The position numbers and the translations under genes were made by a program. Below the pieces are notes generated by a model. It made no database searches. It was not told the origin of the DNA and was given only the letters and a program-made list of their open reading frames with translations. Positions 15,380 through 23,007 of a stretch of DNA of 27,906 bases are shown here, one piece after another. Numbering within the stretch: position 1 is the stretch's first letter; each line of letters opens with the position of its first letter. This stretch comes from CAZRZN01 sp964604565 (GTDB lineage: Bacteria > Pseudomonadota > Alphaproteobacteria > Rhodobacterales > Rhodobacteraceae), in the NCBI GenBank assembly GCA_964604565.1, contig CAZRZN010000029.1, positions 1-27,906 of the forward strand, given 5' to 3'.

Positions 15380-16291
15380 ATGACCTACAGTTTGCGGGAT
15401 TTCGGCAGTTATACCGTGGGCGGGCGGCCGCATGAAGTCACCGAAGGCACCCCGCGCGAGATCGCATTTACCCGTTCCGCCTCCTTCACCTACGATCCGC
15501 GCGGCCATTTCGCGGTCGAGCAGACCTATGTGCAGTATTTCGTTCCGGAGCGTCGCCGCGACGTGCCGCCGATGGTGCTGGTCCATGGCGGCGGGATGCA
15601 TGGCAGCACATGGGAAACCACGCCGGATGGCCGCCCCGGCTGGCTGCACCATCTGCTTGATCGCGGGTTCGAGGTGCATGTGGTCGATCTGGTCGAACGC
15701 GGACGGTCCGGCTTTGCGCCCGGTGTCTGGCTGGATGCGCCGATCCTGAGATCCGCCGAAGAGGCATGGAGCCTGTTCCGGTTCGGTGCGCCTGAAGATT
15801 TCCCATTGCGCCGCGCCTATCCCGGGCTTCAGTTCCCGATCGAATACTTCGACGGTTTTTTGCAACGGATCGTGCCGCGCTGGCTGTCCACCGCGCCGCA
15901 GCAAACCGATGGGCTGGTCGCGGTGCTTGATCGGTTGGGCGAGGCCAGTCTCATATGCCACAGTCAGGGCGCGGAAATCGGCTTTGACGCCTGTGCGCGC
16001 TGTGCGGCCTCCGTGCAGGGCGTGCTTGCGGTGGAGCCGTCCGCCTTTCCGGGGGGAGACATCGGCTGCCCGGTCGTGATCCTTGCGGGTGACAATCTGG
16101 ACAGTGCGCAGCATTGGGCGGATCGGAGCGTGATCTGGGAGTCCTCGATCACCAGTCTAAAGGAACGGGGCGGGCAAGGGACCTTTATTCCGACAGCGCG
16201 CGATATCGCCCCCGGCGGAAGTCATTTCCTGATGATGGATCATCACATGGCGGACGTGCTTGAAGCAGGATTGCACGCTTTACAGGGCTGA
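15380..16291 (+). CDS. Alpha/beta hydrolase (putative esterase/lactonase)
   Basis: Predicted cytoplasmic serine hydrolase, 303 residues. The oxyanion region VLVHGGGMHGSTWE is at 67-79. The nucleophile elbow is ICHSQGA with S195 (Cys replaces the usual first Gly). A likely acid is E219 in AVEPSAF and the catalytic His H282 lies in PGGSHFLMMD. The extended N-terminus (FTYDPRGHFAVEQTYVQYFVPE) is typical of a subgroup of esterases. The ATG at 15380 is preferred over a GTG at 15365, which overlaps the ribosome-binding region. As the last gene of the TRAP operon it may hydrolyse an ester or lactone brought in by the transporter, giving the substrate for the divergently encoded lyase; this is inference. 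Confidence 0.85.
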   Translation: MTYSLRDFGSYTVGGRPHEVTEGTPREIAFTRSASFTYDPRGHFAVEQTYVQYFVPERRRDVPPMVLVHGGGMHGSTWETTPDGRPGWLHHLLDRGFEVHVVDLVERGRSGFAPGVWLDAPILRSAEEAWSLFRFGAPEDFPLRRAYPGLQFPIEYFDGFLQRIVPRWLSTAPQQTDGLVAVLDRLGEASLICHSQGAEIGFDACARCAASVQGVLAVEPSAFPGGDIGCPVVILAGDNLDSAQHWADRSVIWESSITSLKERGGQGTFIPTARDIAPGGSHFLMMDHHMADVLEAGLHALQG

Positions 16292-16559
16292 CGTCGCCCA
16301 CCGGCCTGTTGCCTATCGCAGGAACACGGTGCGCAGGAAGAAATCCGCCATCCGCGCCTATGAGACTTCCACGCAGTAGGAATGGGATGCATGCCGCAAA
16401 GGCATTGCGCGGCCTGCTTTGCGCAACGGGTTGGCAGCGATCCTGCTCTCCGGGTGGGGATCGGGAGGGGAGGCCCGCGGCCACCTACTACAACAGGGAC
16501 TTTACCGGACCCAAACCCTTATGTGCCGACGCTCGGTTCTGTGCGGTGCGGAAATGTCC
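16292..16559. other. Convergent intergenic region
   Basis: 268 bp between the hydrolase and the CUT2 ATPase, whose 3' ends face each other. No credible gene is seen. Weak inverted repeats may serve as terminators: CGCAA/TTGCG (16395-16399, 16405-16409), TTGCGC/GCGCAA (16405-16410, 16421-16426; shares an arm with the first) and CGATCC/GGATCG (16438-16443, 16458-16463). None has a clear T run. Confidence 0.4.
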
Positions 16560-18092
16560 CTAGCCGGCCTGTGCGGACACTTCGGACCCGTGAATGAGGT
16601 CCATGATGCGTCGGCTGATATCGTCGTAGACACCCGTGTTTTGCACTTCGCCATTGATTTCGTAATTGTCCATCACTGCGATGCGGTCCGCCAGTCCGAT
16701 CATTTCCGGCATGTCGCTGGAGATCAGCAGGATCGCCGTGCCACTGTCGGCAAGCTCGCGCAGCAGATCGTGCAGATAGGCCTTTGTCTTGATGTCGATC
16801 CCGACCGAGGGTTCATCGACGATCAGGAACGACACACCGGCCGCCAGCCATTTTGCCACGCTGATCTTCTGTTGGTTGCCACCGGACAGGTTTCCGACTG
16901 TCTGGGCCAGACTGGGTGTCTTGACCTCCAGCTTGCGCAGGTAGGGCGTGACGGAGTCCTTGACGCGGCCATCGAACAGAGTGCCCAGCGAAAGGGCGAG
17001 CTTGCGCCAGATCGGCACGCCGGCATTGGCCAGAACCGAGTGTTGCAGGATCAGCCCCTCGTTCTTGCGGTCTTCGCTGATATAGCCAAGACCATGCCGA
17101 TGGATCGCCTCCGCCACGGAATTGATCCGCACGGGTTTGCCGTTGACGCGCAGTTCCCCGGCAGTCACCGGAAACTGGCCCATGATGGATTTGGCCAGTT
17201 CCGTGCGCCCCGCCCCGATCAGGCCGTAAAGACCGACGATCTCACCCTTGCGCACCGACAGCGACACGTCACGGTGGCCCAGCGGGGTGGAGATATCGGT
17301 CAGGCCCAGAACCTCCGGCTGGCTGCTGGTGTCGCGGTGCCGCCATGCGGCGGTCCCCTCGGCCCGGCCGATCATCATCTGCACCAGTTCGTTGCGGTCC
17401 ACACCTTCCATCGGGCGGCTGTCGCAGGCGTTGGCCCCATCGCGCAGCACCGTCACGCGATCACAGATCTCCTGCACCTCCTCCAGCTTGTGGCTGACAA
17501 AGACAAGGCTTGTCCCGTCCTTGCACAGACGGCGCAGGATATTGAACAGACGTTCCGTTTCGCTGGTGGTCAGCGACGCCGTCGGCTCGTCCAGCAAAAG
17601 AACGCGGCTTTGCAGGGACAGGGCCTTGGCGATTTCGACCAATTGCATCCGTGCCACCGAAAGCTCCGACACGGGGGTGGCCGGATCGACGTCGAGATCC
17701 AGCGCCTCAAGCCACGGCCGCGCCTCACGGTTCAGCCGGGCGTAATCCACCGGCTTCAGGTAGGACTCCGCAAGCTGTTCAAGAAAGATGTTTTCGGCGA
17801 CGGAAAACCGAGGAAACAGGTTGCGTTCCTGATGGACGACGCCGATCCCCTTGGAAATGGCATCCCGCGGGCTGGCAAAAGACGTCTGCGCACCGTCCAG
17901 AAGCATCGTGCCCGATGTGGGCTGGTGGACGCCGGTGATGACCTTGATCAGGGTCGATTTTCCAGCTCCGTTTTCGCCCAGAAGGGCATGGATGGAACCG
18001 GGCATCAGCGACATGCCCACCCCTTTCAGGGCCATGACGCCGGGAAACGCCTTTTCGACATTGCGCGCCTCGAGGATCGGAGTCTGCGTCAT
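16560..18092 (-). CDS. CUT2 ABC transporter ATPase, RbsA/MglA/XylG type
   Basis: Fused double ATPase of a ribose-type sugar importer, 510 residues. NBD1: Walker A GENGAGKST (39-47), the family's usual degenerate signature ELSVARMQ (143-150), Walker B VLLLDEPTAS (164-173) and switch His in VFVSHKLEE (H201). NBD2: altered Walker A GLIGAGRTEL (290-299), full signature LSGGNQQK (402-409) and LIVDEPSVGID (423-433). This asymmetry is normal for the family. The start lies 1 bp after the permease stop with AAGGGAG upstream inside that gene. It is the last gene of the minus-strand transport operon; the substrate is likely the aldose handled by the divergent enzymes. Confidence 0.94.
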   Translation of the reverse strand: MTQTPILEARNVEKAFPGVMALKGVGMSLMPGSIHALLGENGAGKSTLIKVITGVHQPTSGTMLLDGAQTSFASPRDAISKGIGVVHQERNLFPRFSVAENIFLEQLAESYLKPVDYARLNREARPWLEALDLDVDPATPVSELSVARMQLVEIAKALSLQSRVLLLDEPTASLTTSETERLFNILRRLCKDGTSLVFVSHKLEEVQEICDRVTVLRDGANACDSRPMEGVDRNELVQMMIGRAEGTAAWRHRDTSSQPEVLGLTDISTPLGHRDVSLSVRKGEIVGLYGLIGAGRTELAKSIMGQFPVTAGELRVNGKPVRINSVAEAIHRHGLGYISEDRKNEGLILQHSVLANAGVPIWRKLALSLGTLFDGRVKDSVTPYLRKLEVKTPSLAQTVGNLSGGNQQKISVAKWLAAGVSFLIVDEPSVGIDIKTKAYLHDLLRELADSGTAILLISSDMPEMIGLADRIAVMDNYEINGEVQNTGVYDDISRRIMDLIHGSEVSAQAG

Positions 18093-18093
18093 T

Positions 18094-19059
18094 TCATGCC
18101 GCTCCCTTGCCCATCGGCTGACGCGAACGCAGCCTGTTCAACCCGACCGCGGCCAGGATCATGACGCCCAACACGACCTGAACGAGGAACGGGTCGATCG
18201 AGAACAGCACCAGTGCCTGAGTGATGATCGCAACGATCACGACACCCAGAAGCGTTGCCATGGTGCTGACATGGCCACCGGCCAGAATGGCCCCGCCGAT
18301 GACAGGGGCGGCGAAGGACAGGATCAGCCAGTCGTCCCCGATGGAGGGTTGTCCAATCTGCAATCGTGCCACCACCAGAACACCTGCCACCGCAGCCAGC
18401 AGGCCCGAAATTCCATGCGCAATCGTCACCGTCGCATTCACCGAAATCCCAGAAAGGCCGGCTGCATGGTCATTGCTGCCCACGGCAAGGATGAACCGTC
18501 CGACCGGCAGGCGCCGCAGTGTCACCCACAGCAGACCCGTAATCACTATGGTCGGCACCACCAGCCATGGCACCGGCCCGATCAGCAGGGCGGATCCGAA
18601 GGTCTTGACGCTGTCGGGAATTTCGTAAAACGGCTGTGCCTCCGTGATACCCAGGTTGATGCCCTTGTAGATCGACAGGGTCGCCAGTGTGATGACAAAG
18701 GCGGAAATGCCGCTGATGCGGATCAGGATGCCGTTGACGACGCCGCAGGCCACGCCGATCAGCAGCGCAAACACCAGCGCCAGAGGCGCGGGCAGGCCCC
18801 AAACCTCCATCGCGCCGGCAAAGGAAATCGCCGCCAACCCGCCAATCGCGCCAACGGACAGGTTCATCTGGCCGATGGCAATGATGATCATCTGGGCATA
18901 GGCCACCAGTGCATTCACCGCGATGGCCAGCAGCAGGATCTGGATGTTGTAGGCGGAAAGAAAGTTGGCGCTCAGGCTGTTGATGACGATGATGGCGATG
19001 ACCGTCGCCAGCAGCGGACCGAACCAGTCGGCGCGGGAAAGGCGGGCAATCTGCGTCAT
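18094..19059 (-). CDS. CUT2 ABC transporter permease, RbsC type (second)
   Basis: Inner-membrane permease of 321 residues with about ten hydrophobic segments. The characteristic region AIGQMNLSVGAIGGLAAISFAG matches the RbsC/XylH stretch 'G-x-DLSVG', with D replaced by N. VGRFILAVGSNDHAAGLSGISV matches the conserved cytoplasmic loop contacting the ATPase. RbsC-type importers may use two different permeases; here the partner is the gene at 19069-19887. It starts 9 bp after that gene's stop and ends 1 bp before the ATPase. Confidence 0.93.
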   Translation of the reverse strand: MTQIARLSRADWFGPLLATVIAIIVINSLSANFLSAYNIQILLLAIAVNALVAYAQMIIIAIGQMNLSVGAIGGLAAISFAGAMEVWGLPAPLALVFALLIGVACGVVNGILIRISGISAFVITLATLSIYKGINLGITEAQPFYEIPDSVKTFGSALLIGPVPWLVVPTIVITGLLWVTLRRLPVGRFILAVGSNDHAAGLSGISVNATVTIAHGISGLLAAVAGVLVVARLQIGQPSIGDDWLILSFAAPVIGGAILAGGHVSTMATLLGVVIVAIITQALVLFSIDPFLVQVVLGVMILAAVGLNRLRSRQPMGKGAA

Positions 19060-19068
19060 TGGGATCTC

Positions 19069-19887
19069 CTAGGCCAGATTCCGGCGGGTCAGATAGGATC
19101 GCCGCGCCTTGTCCAGCAGGACGGCGATCAGCAGCATCAGCCCCAGAAAAGTTTGCACCCAGAAGGCGCCGATTTGCAGCATCAACAGACCGCTGGACAG
19201 CATGGTGACAAGGAACGCGCCAAGGACGGTGCCCAGCACCGACACCTTGCCGCCCTGAAGCAGCGTGCCGCCCAACACCGGGCCAAGGAACGCGGGCAAC
19301 AGCCAGTCCTGTCCCAGTTGGCCGGCCATGGATGGGATCGCCGCGCCATTGCGCGTCACCAGCATCAGCGCCGCGATGCCCGCCAACACGCCGGACAGCA
19401 TGTGGCACAGGATGATGGCACGCCCGACATTGATGCCTGAAAGTTCCGCGGCCACGGGGCTGGCCCCTGCGGCCAGCATTTCGCGGCCTGTCACGGTAAA
19501 GCGATAGAGCCACGCAAGCGCCAGCGCGACNNNNNNNNNNNNNNNNNNNNNNNNNNNNNNNNNNNNNNNNNNNNNNNNNNNNNNNNNNNNNNNNNNNNNN
19601 NNNNNNNNNNNNNNNNNNNNNNNNNNNNNNAGATTCAGGCCGCCGGTGACGATGACGGTCATCATCGACAGGCCGATCATGATGTTTACGGCCGAATTGC
19701 GCCCGAGGGAAAACAGGTTGAACGGCGAGAGAAAGCCGCGTGTCGACAAGGCAAAGATCAGCGCGAAGACGGCGATCAGCAGGATCAGGCCAAATTCGTT
19801 GGACAGAAAGAAACGGGTCTTGGACAGTCCGACCGTGTCGACCGATGGCTCGGCGGGTGGTGCGGAGGTGACGTCTTGAACGGACAT
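19069..19887 (-). CDS. CUT2 ABC transporter permease, RbsC type (first; interrupted by assembly gap)
   Basis: Partner permease of the ribose-type importer. The start at 19887 (MSVQDVTSAPP) has GGGAGCG upstream; an in-frame ATG at 19950 would lie inside the hairpin after the binding-protein gene. A hydrophobic segment follows at about residues 33-48. Then the sequence stops at VTGGLN, just where 'LSVG' should follow, because of 100 N. It resumes at ALAWLYRFTVTGREMLAAGASPVAAELSGINV, which matches the loop region of the sister permease. Compared with the sister, about 105 residues are missing where only about 34 can fit in the N run. The gene is probably intact in the organism, at roughly 340 residues. 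Confidence 0.88.
   Translation of the reverse strand: MSVQDVTSAPPAEPSVDTVGLSKTRFFLSNEFGLILLIAVFALIFALSTRGFLSPFNLFSLGRNSAVNIMIGLSMMTVIVTGGLNXXXXXXXXXXXXXXXXXXXXXXXXXXXXXXXXXXVALALAWLYRFTVTGREMLAAGASPVAAELSGINVGRAIILCHMLSGVLAGIAALMLVTRNGAAIPSMAGQLGQDWLLPAFLGPVLGGTLLQGGKVSVLGTVLGAFLVTMLSSGLLMLQIGAFWVQTFLGLMLLIAVLLDKARRSYLTRRNLA
19531..19630. other. Assembly gap, 100 N
   Basis: Exactly 100 unresolved bases inside the first CUT2 permease gene. The round number and the comparison with the sister permease indicate a placeholder of unknown length, not a measured gap. The reading frame happens to stay open across it. Confidence 0.95.
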
Positions 19888-19936
19888 GTAACATCGCTCC
19901 CGGGGCGAAATGGGCTGGTGCGGGGCGTCAGACAGG

Positions 19937-19966
19937 CCCCGCCGGCGCAATGGGGCGCCGACGGGG
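19937..19966 (-). terminator. Intercistronic hairpin after CUT2 binding-protein gene
   Basis: On the transcribed strand, 12-nt arms CCCCGTCGGCGC and GCGCCGGCGGGG pair throughout, with one U-G wobble, around a 6-nt loop (CCCATT). It lies 25 bp past the binding-protein stop and 49 bp before the first permease start. No T run follows. It probably protects the upstream binding-protein mRNA or limits read-through. Confidence 0.6.
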
Positions 19967-19991
19967 ATGGCGTCTTGTGATCAGGCGAGGA

Positions 19992-21017
19992 TCAATCGCA
20001 GGTCAGATAGGTTGCCTCGAAATCCGCGAGAATCCTGTCCGTCTCTGCGCGCATCGCGTCAAGGTAGGTGTCCGCGTTCGATGCGTCGACATAGGCCGTG
20101 CCGGAGTCGATGAACTTGTCGGTCAGGGCATTCGACCCGAAAGGGGCGTCCGCCTTCACGGTGCAACCCGACCGCAGCTTGTCCAGGGCAAACGACCCGA
20201 TATAGCCCTGACCGTAAGGATTCTGTAGCATGGTCCCGTCGATGATGCCGTCCTGGATGGCGGTCAGCACAACTTCGTCATGGTCGATCCCCACCATGTT
20301 GATCCCGGTGTCGCCCATCTTGCGCAGCGCGTTGGCGGCGACGACCGCGGGCACCCAGGCGGTGGTGATGATCCCGTCAACCTCGTCGGCATGAGCCGCC
20401 AGATAGGCGTTGATCTTTTCCTCGGCAGGTTCGGGGGCGTCGATATCGGCAATCACCTGAACGACGGTTGCGCCCTCTTCCTCGGCGGCGCGGTTGACCG
20501 CGTCGATGCGCAACTGGGTATTCGGATCGACAAGGAACCCGGTGAAATGTGCGATCCGCTTTTCGCCGTCACCCATCGCCGCAATCAATTCCTTGGTGCC
20601 CAGGTAGGCGGAATTCCCGGTATCAGTGCCTAGGCAGAACGCTGCGGGCGACGGATCCTTGAAACAGCCCGCGCCGGCGATGACCTGAGCGCCGAATTCG
20701 GCGAGTTCCTCGGCCGTCGAGACCGCGCCGACCGGGTCGCCGGGGAAGATCATGAAACCATTGTAACCCTGGCTCAGCAGGCTTTCCAGAAGCTGGTTCT
20801 GCTGTGCGAGTTCCCATTTCTGGGGCACCTTGTATTCGGCGCCGGACAGTCCGTAGTCGCGCGCCGCGTCGGCGCCGGCCTGTTCCCATGCGGCGAAATA
20901 GGGGTGCGGCCCGCCGGGAACCAGAGCCAGCAGGCTGTCATCCGCAGCCTGCGCTCCGACGGTCGCGGCGGCCCCGCAGATCCCGGCAAGAACGATTGTT
21001 TTCAAAGGATTGGTCAT
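19992..21017 (-). CDS. CUT2 ABC transporter substrate-binding protein, RbsB-like
   Basis: Periplasmic sugar receptor of the periplasmic-binding-protein/LacI fold, 341 residues. The start at 21017 has a strong AGGAGGAG site and begins a signal peptide (MTNPLKTIVLAGICGAAATV, then GAQA before ADD). The frame is open further upstream, but that part covers the divergent promoter region. Visible core: ALVPGGPHPYFAAWEQAGADAA, QNQLLESLLSQGYNGFMIFPGDP and AAHADEVDGIITTAWVPAVVAANAL. Four cysteines remain in the mature protein (C118, C128 and two near the C-terminus), which could form two disulfides. First gene of the minus-strand transport operon, divergent from the GntR regulator. Confidence 0.92.
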   Translation of the reverse strand: MTNPLKTIVLAGICGAAATVGAQAADDSLLALVPGGPHPYFAAWEQAGADAARDYGLSGAEYKVPQKWELAQQNQLLESLLSQGYNGFMIFPGDPVGAVSTAEELAEFGAQVIAGAGCFKDPSPAAFCLGTDTGNSAYLGTKELIAAMGDGEKRIAHFTGFLVDPNTQLRIDAVNRAAEEEGATVVQVIADIDAPEPAEEKINAYLAAHADEVDGIITTAWVPAVVAANALRKMGDTGINMVGIDHDEVVLTAIQDGIIDGTMLQNPYGQGYIGSFALDKLRSGCTVKADAPFGSNALTDKFIDSGTAYVDASNADTYLDAMRAETDRILADFEATYLTCD

Positions 21018-21109
21018 GTGTCTTCTCCTCCTCATGAAATTGCCCGGTGCGGAACACGCCCCCGGCTCGGCCGACCGGCCCGGCTTTATGCAGACCTTGA
21101 ATCGCCGAC

Positions 21110-21149
21110 TTGCAATTATGTCTGAAACCCTAGTATCCTTGTATCCAAG
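21110..21149 (+). promoter_or_regulatory. Candidate gntR promoter with overlapping palindrome
   Basis: TTGCAA (21110-21115), an 18-bp spacer and TATCCT (21134-21139) form a plausible promoter for the regulator. The imperfect palindrome CTTGTATCCAAG (21138-21149) overlaps the -10 and expected start site. It resembles FCD-type GntR operators, which have T-rich TTG/CAA half-sites. A wider inverted pair CTTGCA (21109-21114) and TGCAAG (21151-21156) encloses the region. The regulator may repress itself and the divergent transporter. Confidence 0.4.
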
Positions 21150-21185
21150 CTGCAAGACTCTTTCGTTTCGACCCAGGAGACCCCG

Positions 21186-21962
21186 ATGCCCCCCGAGGTT
21201 CCGGCCCCGCCAAATCCTGTTCACGACCTGCCAATGGCGGTCGGTCTTTCCGGTCTCAGTGGTCTTGAGATGAAGATCGACCGCCATGCATCCGTGTCCG
21301 ATCAGGTCCATGCGGTCTTGCGCAAGGCCATTGTCGATGTGCGTCTTGCACCGAACGAAAGCATCAGCGAAAATTCCATCTGCAAGCAGTTCTCGGTGTC
21401 TCGGACGCCGGTCCGGGCGGCGATCCAGCGACTGGCCGAAGAGGGGTTGGTGGATGTCTCTCCGCAGCGTGGCAGTTTCGTCGCGCCGCTGCGCCTAGAC
21501 GGTCTGCGCGACAGTCATTTCGTGCGCCGCTCTCTGGAACTGGCGCTGCTGCGCGAAACCGTGCCCATCTGGACACCGGACATGAGCGAAACGATGCGCG
21601 GCATCATCGCCGAACAAGAGAGGATCGTCGCCGCCGAAGATCCTGACGGCTTTTTCCTGGAGGATGAGCGGTTTCACCGGACGCTTGCAGGGTATTCCGG
21701 CCGCGAGGGCGTGTGGTCCGCGATCCAGGCCGCAAAAATCCCGCTGATGCGGTTTCACCGATACTGGGCGCACAAGGACCGTCTGCACGACGTTCTCAAA
21801 GAGCACCGCGCGATCATCGACGCCCTCGACCAGGGCGACGCGGTTGCCGCCGAGGAAGCGCTGGCGCTGCATTTGGACATGGTCTTTGTGATCTTCGACC
21901 GCATGTCCGAGGAACAACAGGCAAACCTGCCCTTTGACGTCCCGCCACGGGAGGGGCCGTGA
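21186..21962 (+). CDS. GntR family regulator, FadR/FCD subfamily
   Basis: Transcription factor of 258 residues. An N-terminal winged HTH at about residues 38-101 contains ENSICKQFSVSRTPVRAAIQ. A C-terminal all-helical FCD ligand domain (about 108-238) carries the usual metal-binding pattern: D160 and H164 in EDERFHRTL, H207 in EHRAIIDAL and H229 in ALHLDM. The start at 21186 is supported by CAGGAG 6 bases upstream. It is divergent from the CUT2 transporter and leads the catabolic gene set, so it probably controls both, with a sugar acid as effector (family knowledge plus inference). Confidence 0.92.
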   Translation: MPPEVPAPPNPVHDLPMAVGLSGLSGLEMKIDRHASVSDQVHAVLRKAIVDVRLAPNESISENSICKQFSVSRTPVRAAIQRLAEEGLVDVSPQRGSFVAPLRLDGLRDSHFVRRSLELALLRETVPIWTPDMSETMRGIIAEQERIVAAEDPDGFFLEDERFHRTLAGYSGREGVWSAIQAAKIPLMRFHRYWAHKDRLHDVLKEHRAIIDALDQGDAVAAEEALALHLDMVFVIFDRMSEEQQANLPFDVPPREGP

Positions 21963-22003
21963 TACCCGACAGAACCGATTATTCCGCGCAAAAGGATCCT
22001 TGA

Positions 22004-22993
22004 ATGAAACGCAGACGGCTGGGCAAGACTGACCTTGAGCTGACGGAGCTTTCTTTCGGGACGGCCGCAATCGGAAATCTCTATCGCCCGGTGACACGGG
22101 ACCACGCGATGGCGACGCTGACTGCCGCATGGGAAGCGGGGATGCGCTATTTCGACACCGCGCCCTTTTACGGTCAGGGTCTGGCAGAGCGGCGCGTCGG
22201 TGATTTTTTACAGGGCAAGGCGCGCAAGGATTTCGTTCTGTCAACAAAGGTGGGGCGGATCCTGACGCCAATCACCGACGGCAGCAGCCCGGATAACGGA
22301 TTCGTCGATGCTCTGCCATTTTCTGTCAATTACGACTACAGCTACGATGGGATCATGCGCTCTTGGGAGGATAGTCTGACGCGGCTTGGGCTGACGTCCG
22401 TCGATATTCTCTTTGTCCATGATCTTGAAAGCGACAGTTTCGCCGGTGACGACTACGCGGCGCACCTTGAAACATTTATCACAAGCGGCATCCATGCGCT
22501 GCGCGACCTCAAGGCCTCTGGCCGTATCGGCGCCTTCGGCCTTGGCGTGAATCAGGTGTCGGCCTGTGTCAACGTGATGGACCGGGTGTCGATCGATTGC
22601 ATTCTGATGGCGGGGCGGTATTCGCTGCTCGACCGGTCGGCGACCGGCAAACTGATGGAGATCTGTGCCGACAGCCGCACGGCAATGGTTATCGGTGGCG
22701 TTTTCAATTCCGGTATCCTCGCAACCGGGGCCCGCCCCGGCGCCACCTTCAACTATACCGAGGCCACGGCGGAGATCATGGAAAAGGTCGACCAGATGGA
22801 CTCGGTCGCCACGGAGCACGGGGTGGCTCTGCCCGCGGCCGCGTTGCAGTTTCCCCTGCGCGACCCTGTGGTGGCAAGCGTGCTGATCGGCACCGCCAAA
22901 GCCCAAAGCCTGAGGCGCAATCTCGATCTGTTCGAACAAGAGGTGCCAGACGCTCTCTGGCCCCGGATGGACGACATCGCACTTCGTCCGTGA
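22004..22993 (+). CDS. Aldo/keto reductase, D-threo-aldose 1-dehydrogenase-like (L-fucose/aldose dehydrogenase)
   Basis: NAD(P)-dependent oxidoreductase of 329 residues that most likely oxidises an aldose at C1 to its lactone. The opening RRRLGKTDLELTELSFGTAAIGNLY and FYGQGLAERRVGDFL are typical of the AKR group of D-threo-aldose 1-dehydrogenase and pyridoxal dehydrogenase. The catalytic tetrad is complete: D51, Y56, K82 (LSTKVGR) and H139 (LFVHDLE). It starts 41 bp after the GntR gene with AAAGGAT upstream. With the lactonase, dehydratase and mutarotase downstream it fits the first oxidation step of a non-phosphorylative L-fucose-like pathway; the exact sugar is not determined by sequence. 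Confidence 0.88.
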   Translation: MKRRRLGKTDLELTELSFGTAAIGNLYRPVTRDHAMATLTAAWEAGMRYFDTAPFYGQGLAERRVGDFLQGKARKDFVLSTKVGRILTPITDGSSPDNGFVDALPFSVNYDYSYDGIMRSWEDSLTRLGLTSVDILFVHDLESDSFAGDDYAAHLETFITSGIHALRDLKASGRIGAFGLGVNQVSACVNVMDRVSIDCILMAGRYSLLDRSATGKLMEICADSRTAMVIGGVFNSGILATGARPGATFNYTEATAEIMEKVDQMDSVATEHGVALPAAALQFPLRDPVVASVLIGTAKAQSLRRNLDLFEQEVPDALWPRMDDIALRP

Positions 22994-23007
22994 TCAAGGA
23001 GATGACC

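Noticed and set aside
16419..18164. Long plus-strand open frame (581 codons) opposite the CUT2 ATPase
   Set aside because: Runs antisense to a gene with complete ABC motifs; the translation is rich in H, Q, R and D with no domain. It is a GC-rich shadow frame.
17851..19440. Long plus-strand open frame (529 codons) opposite the CUT2 permeases
   Set aside because: Antisense to clear permease sequence; low-complexity Q/D/H/R translation with no recognisable family.
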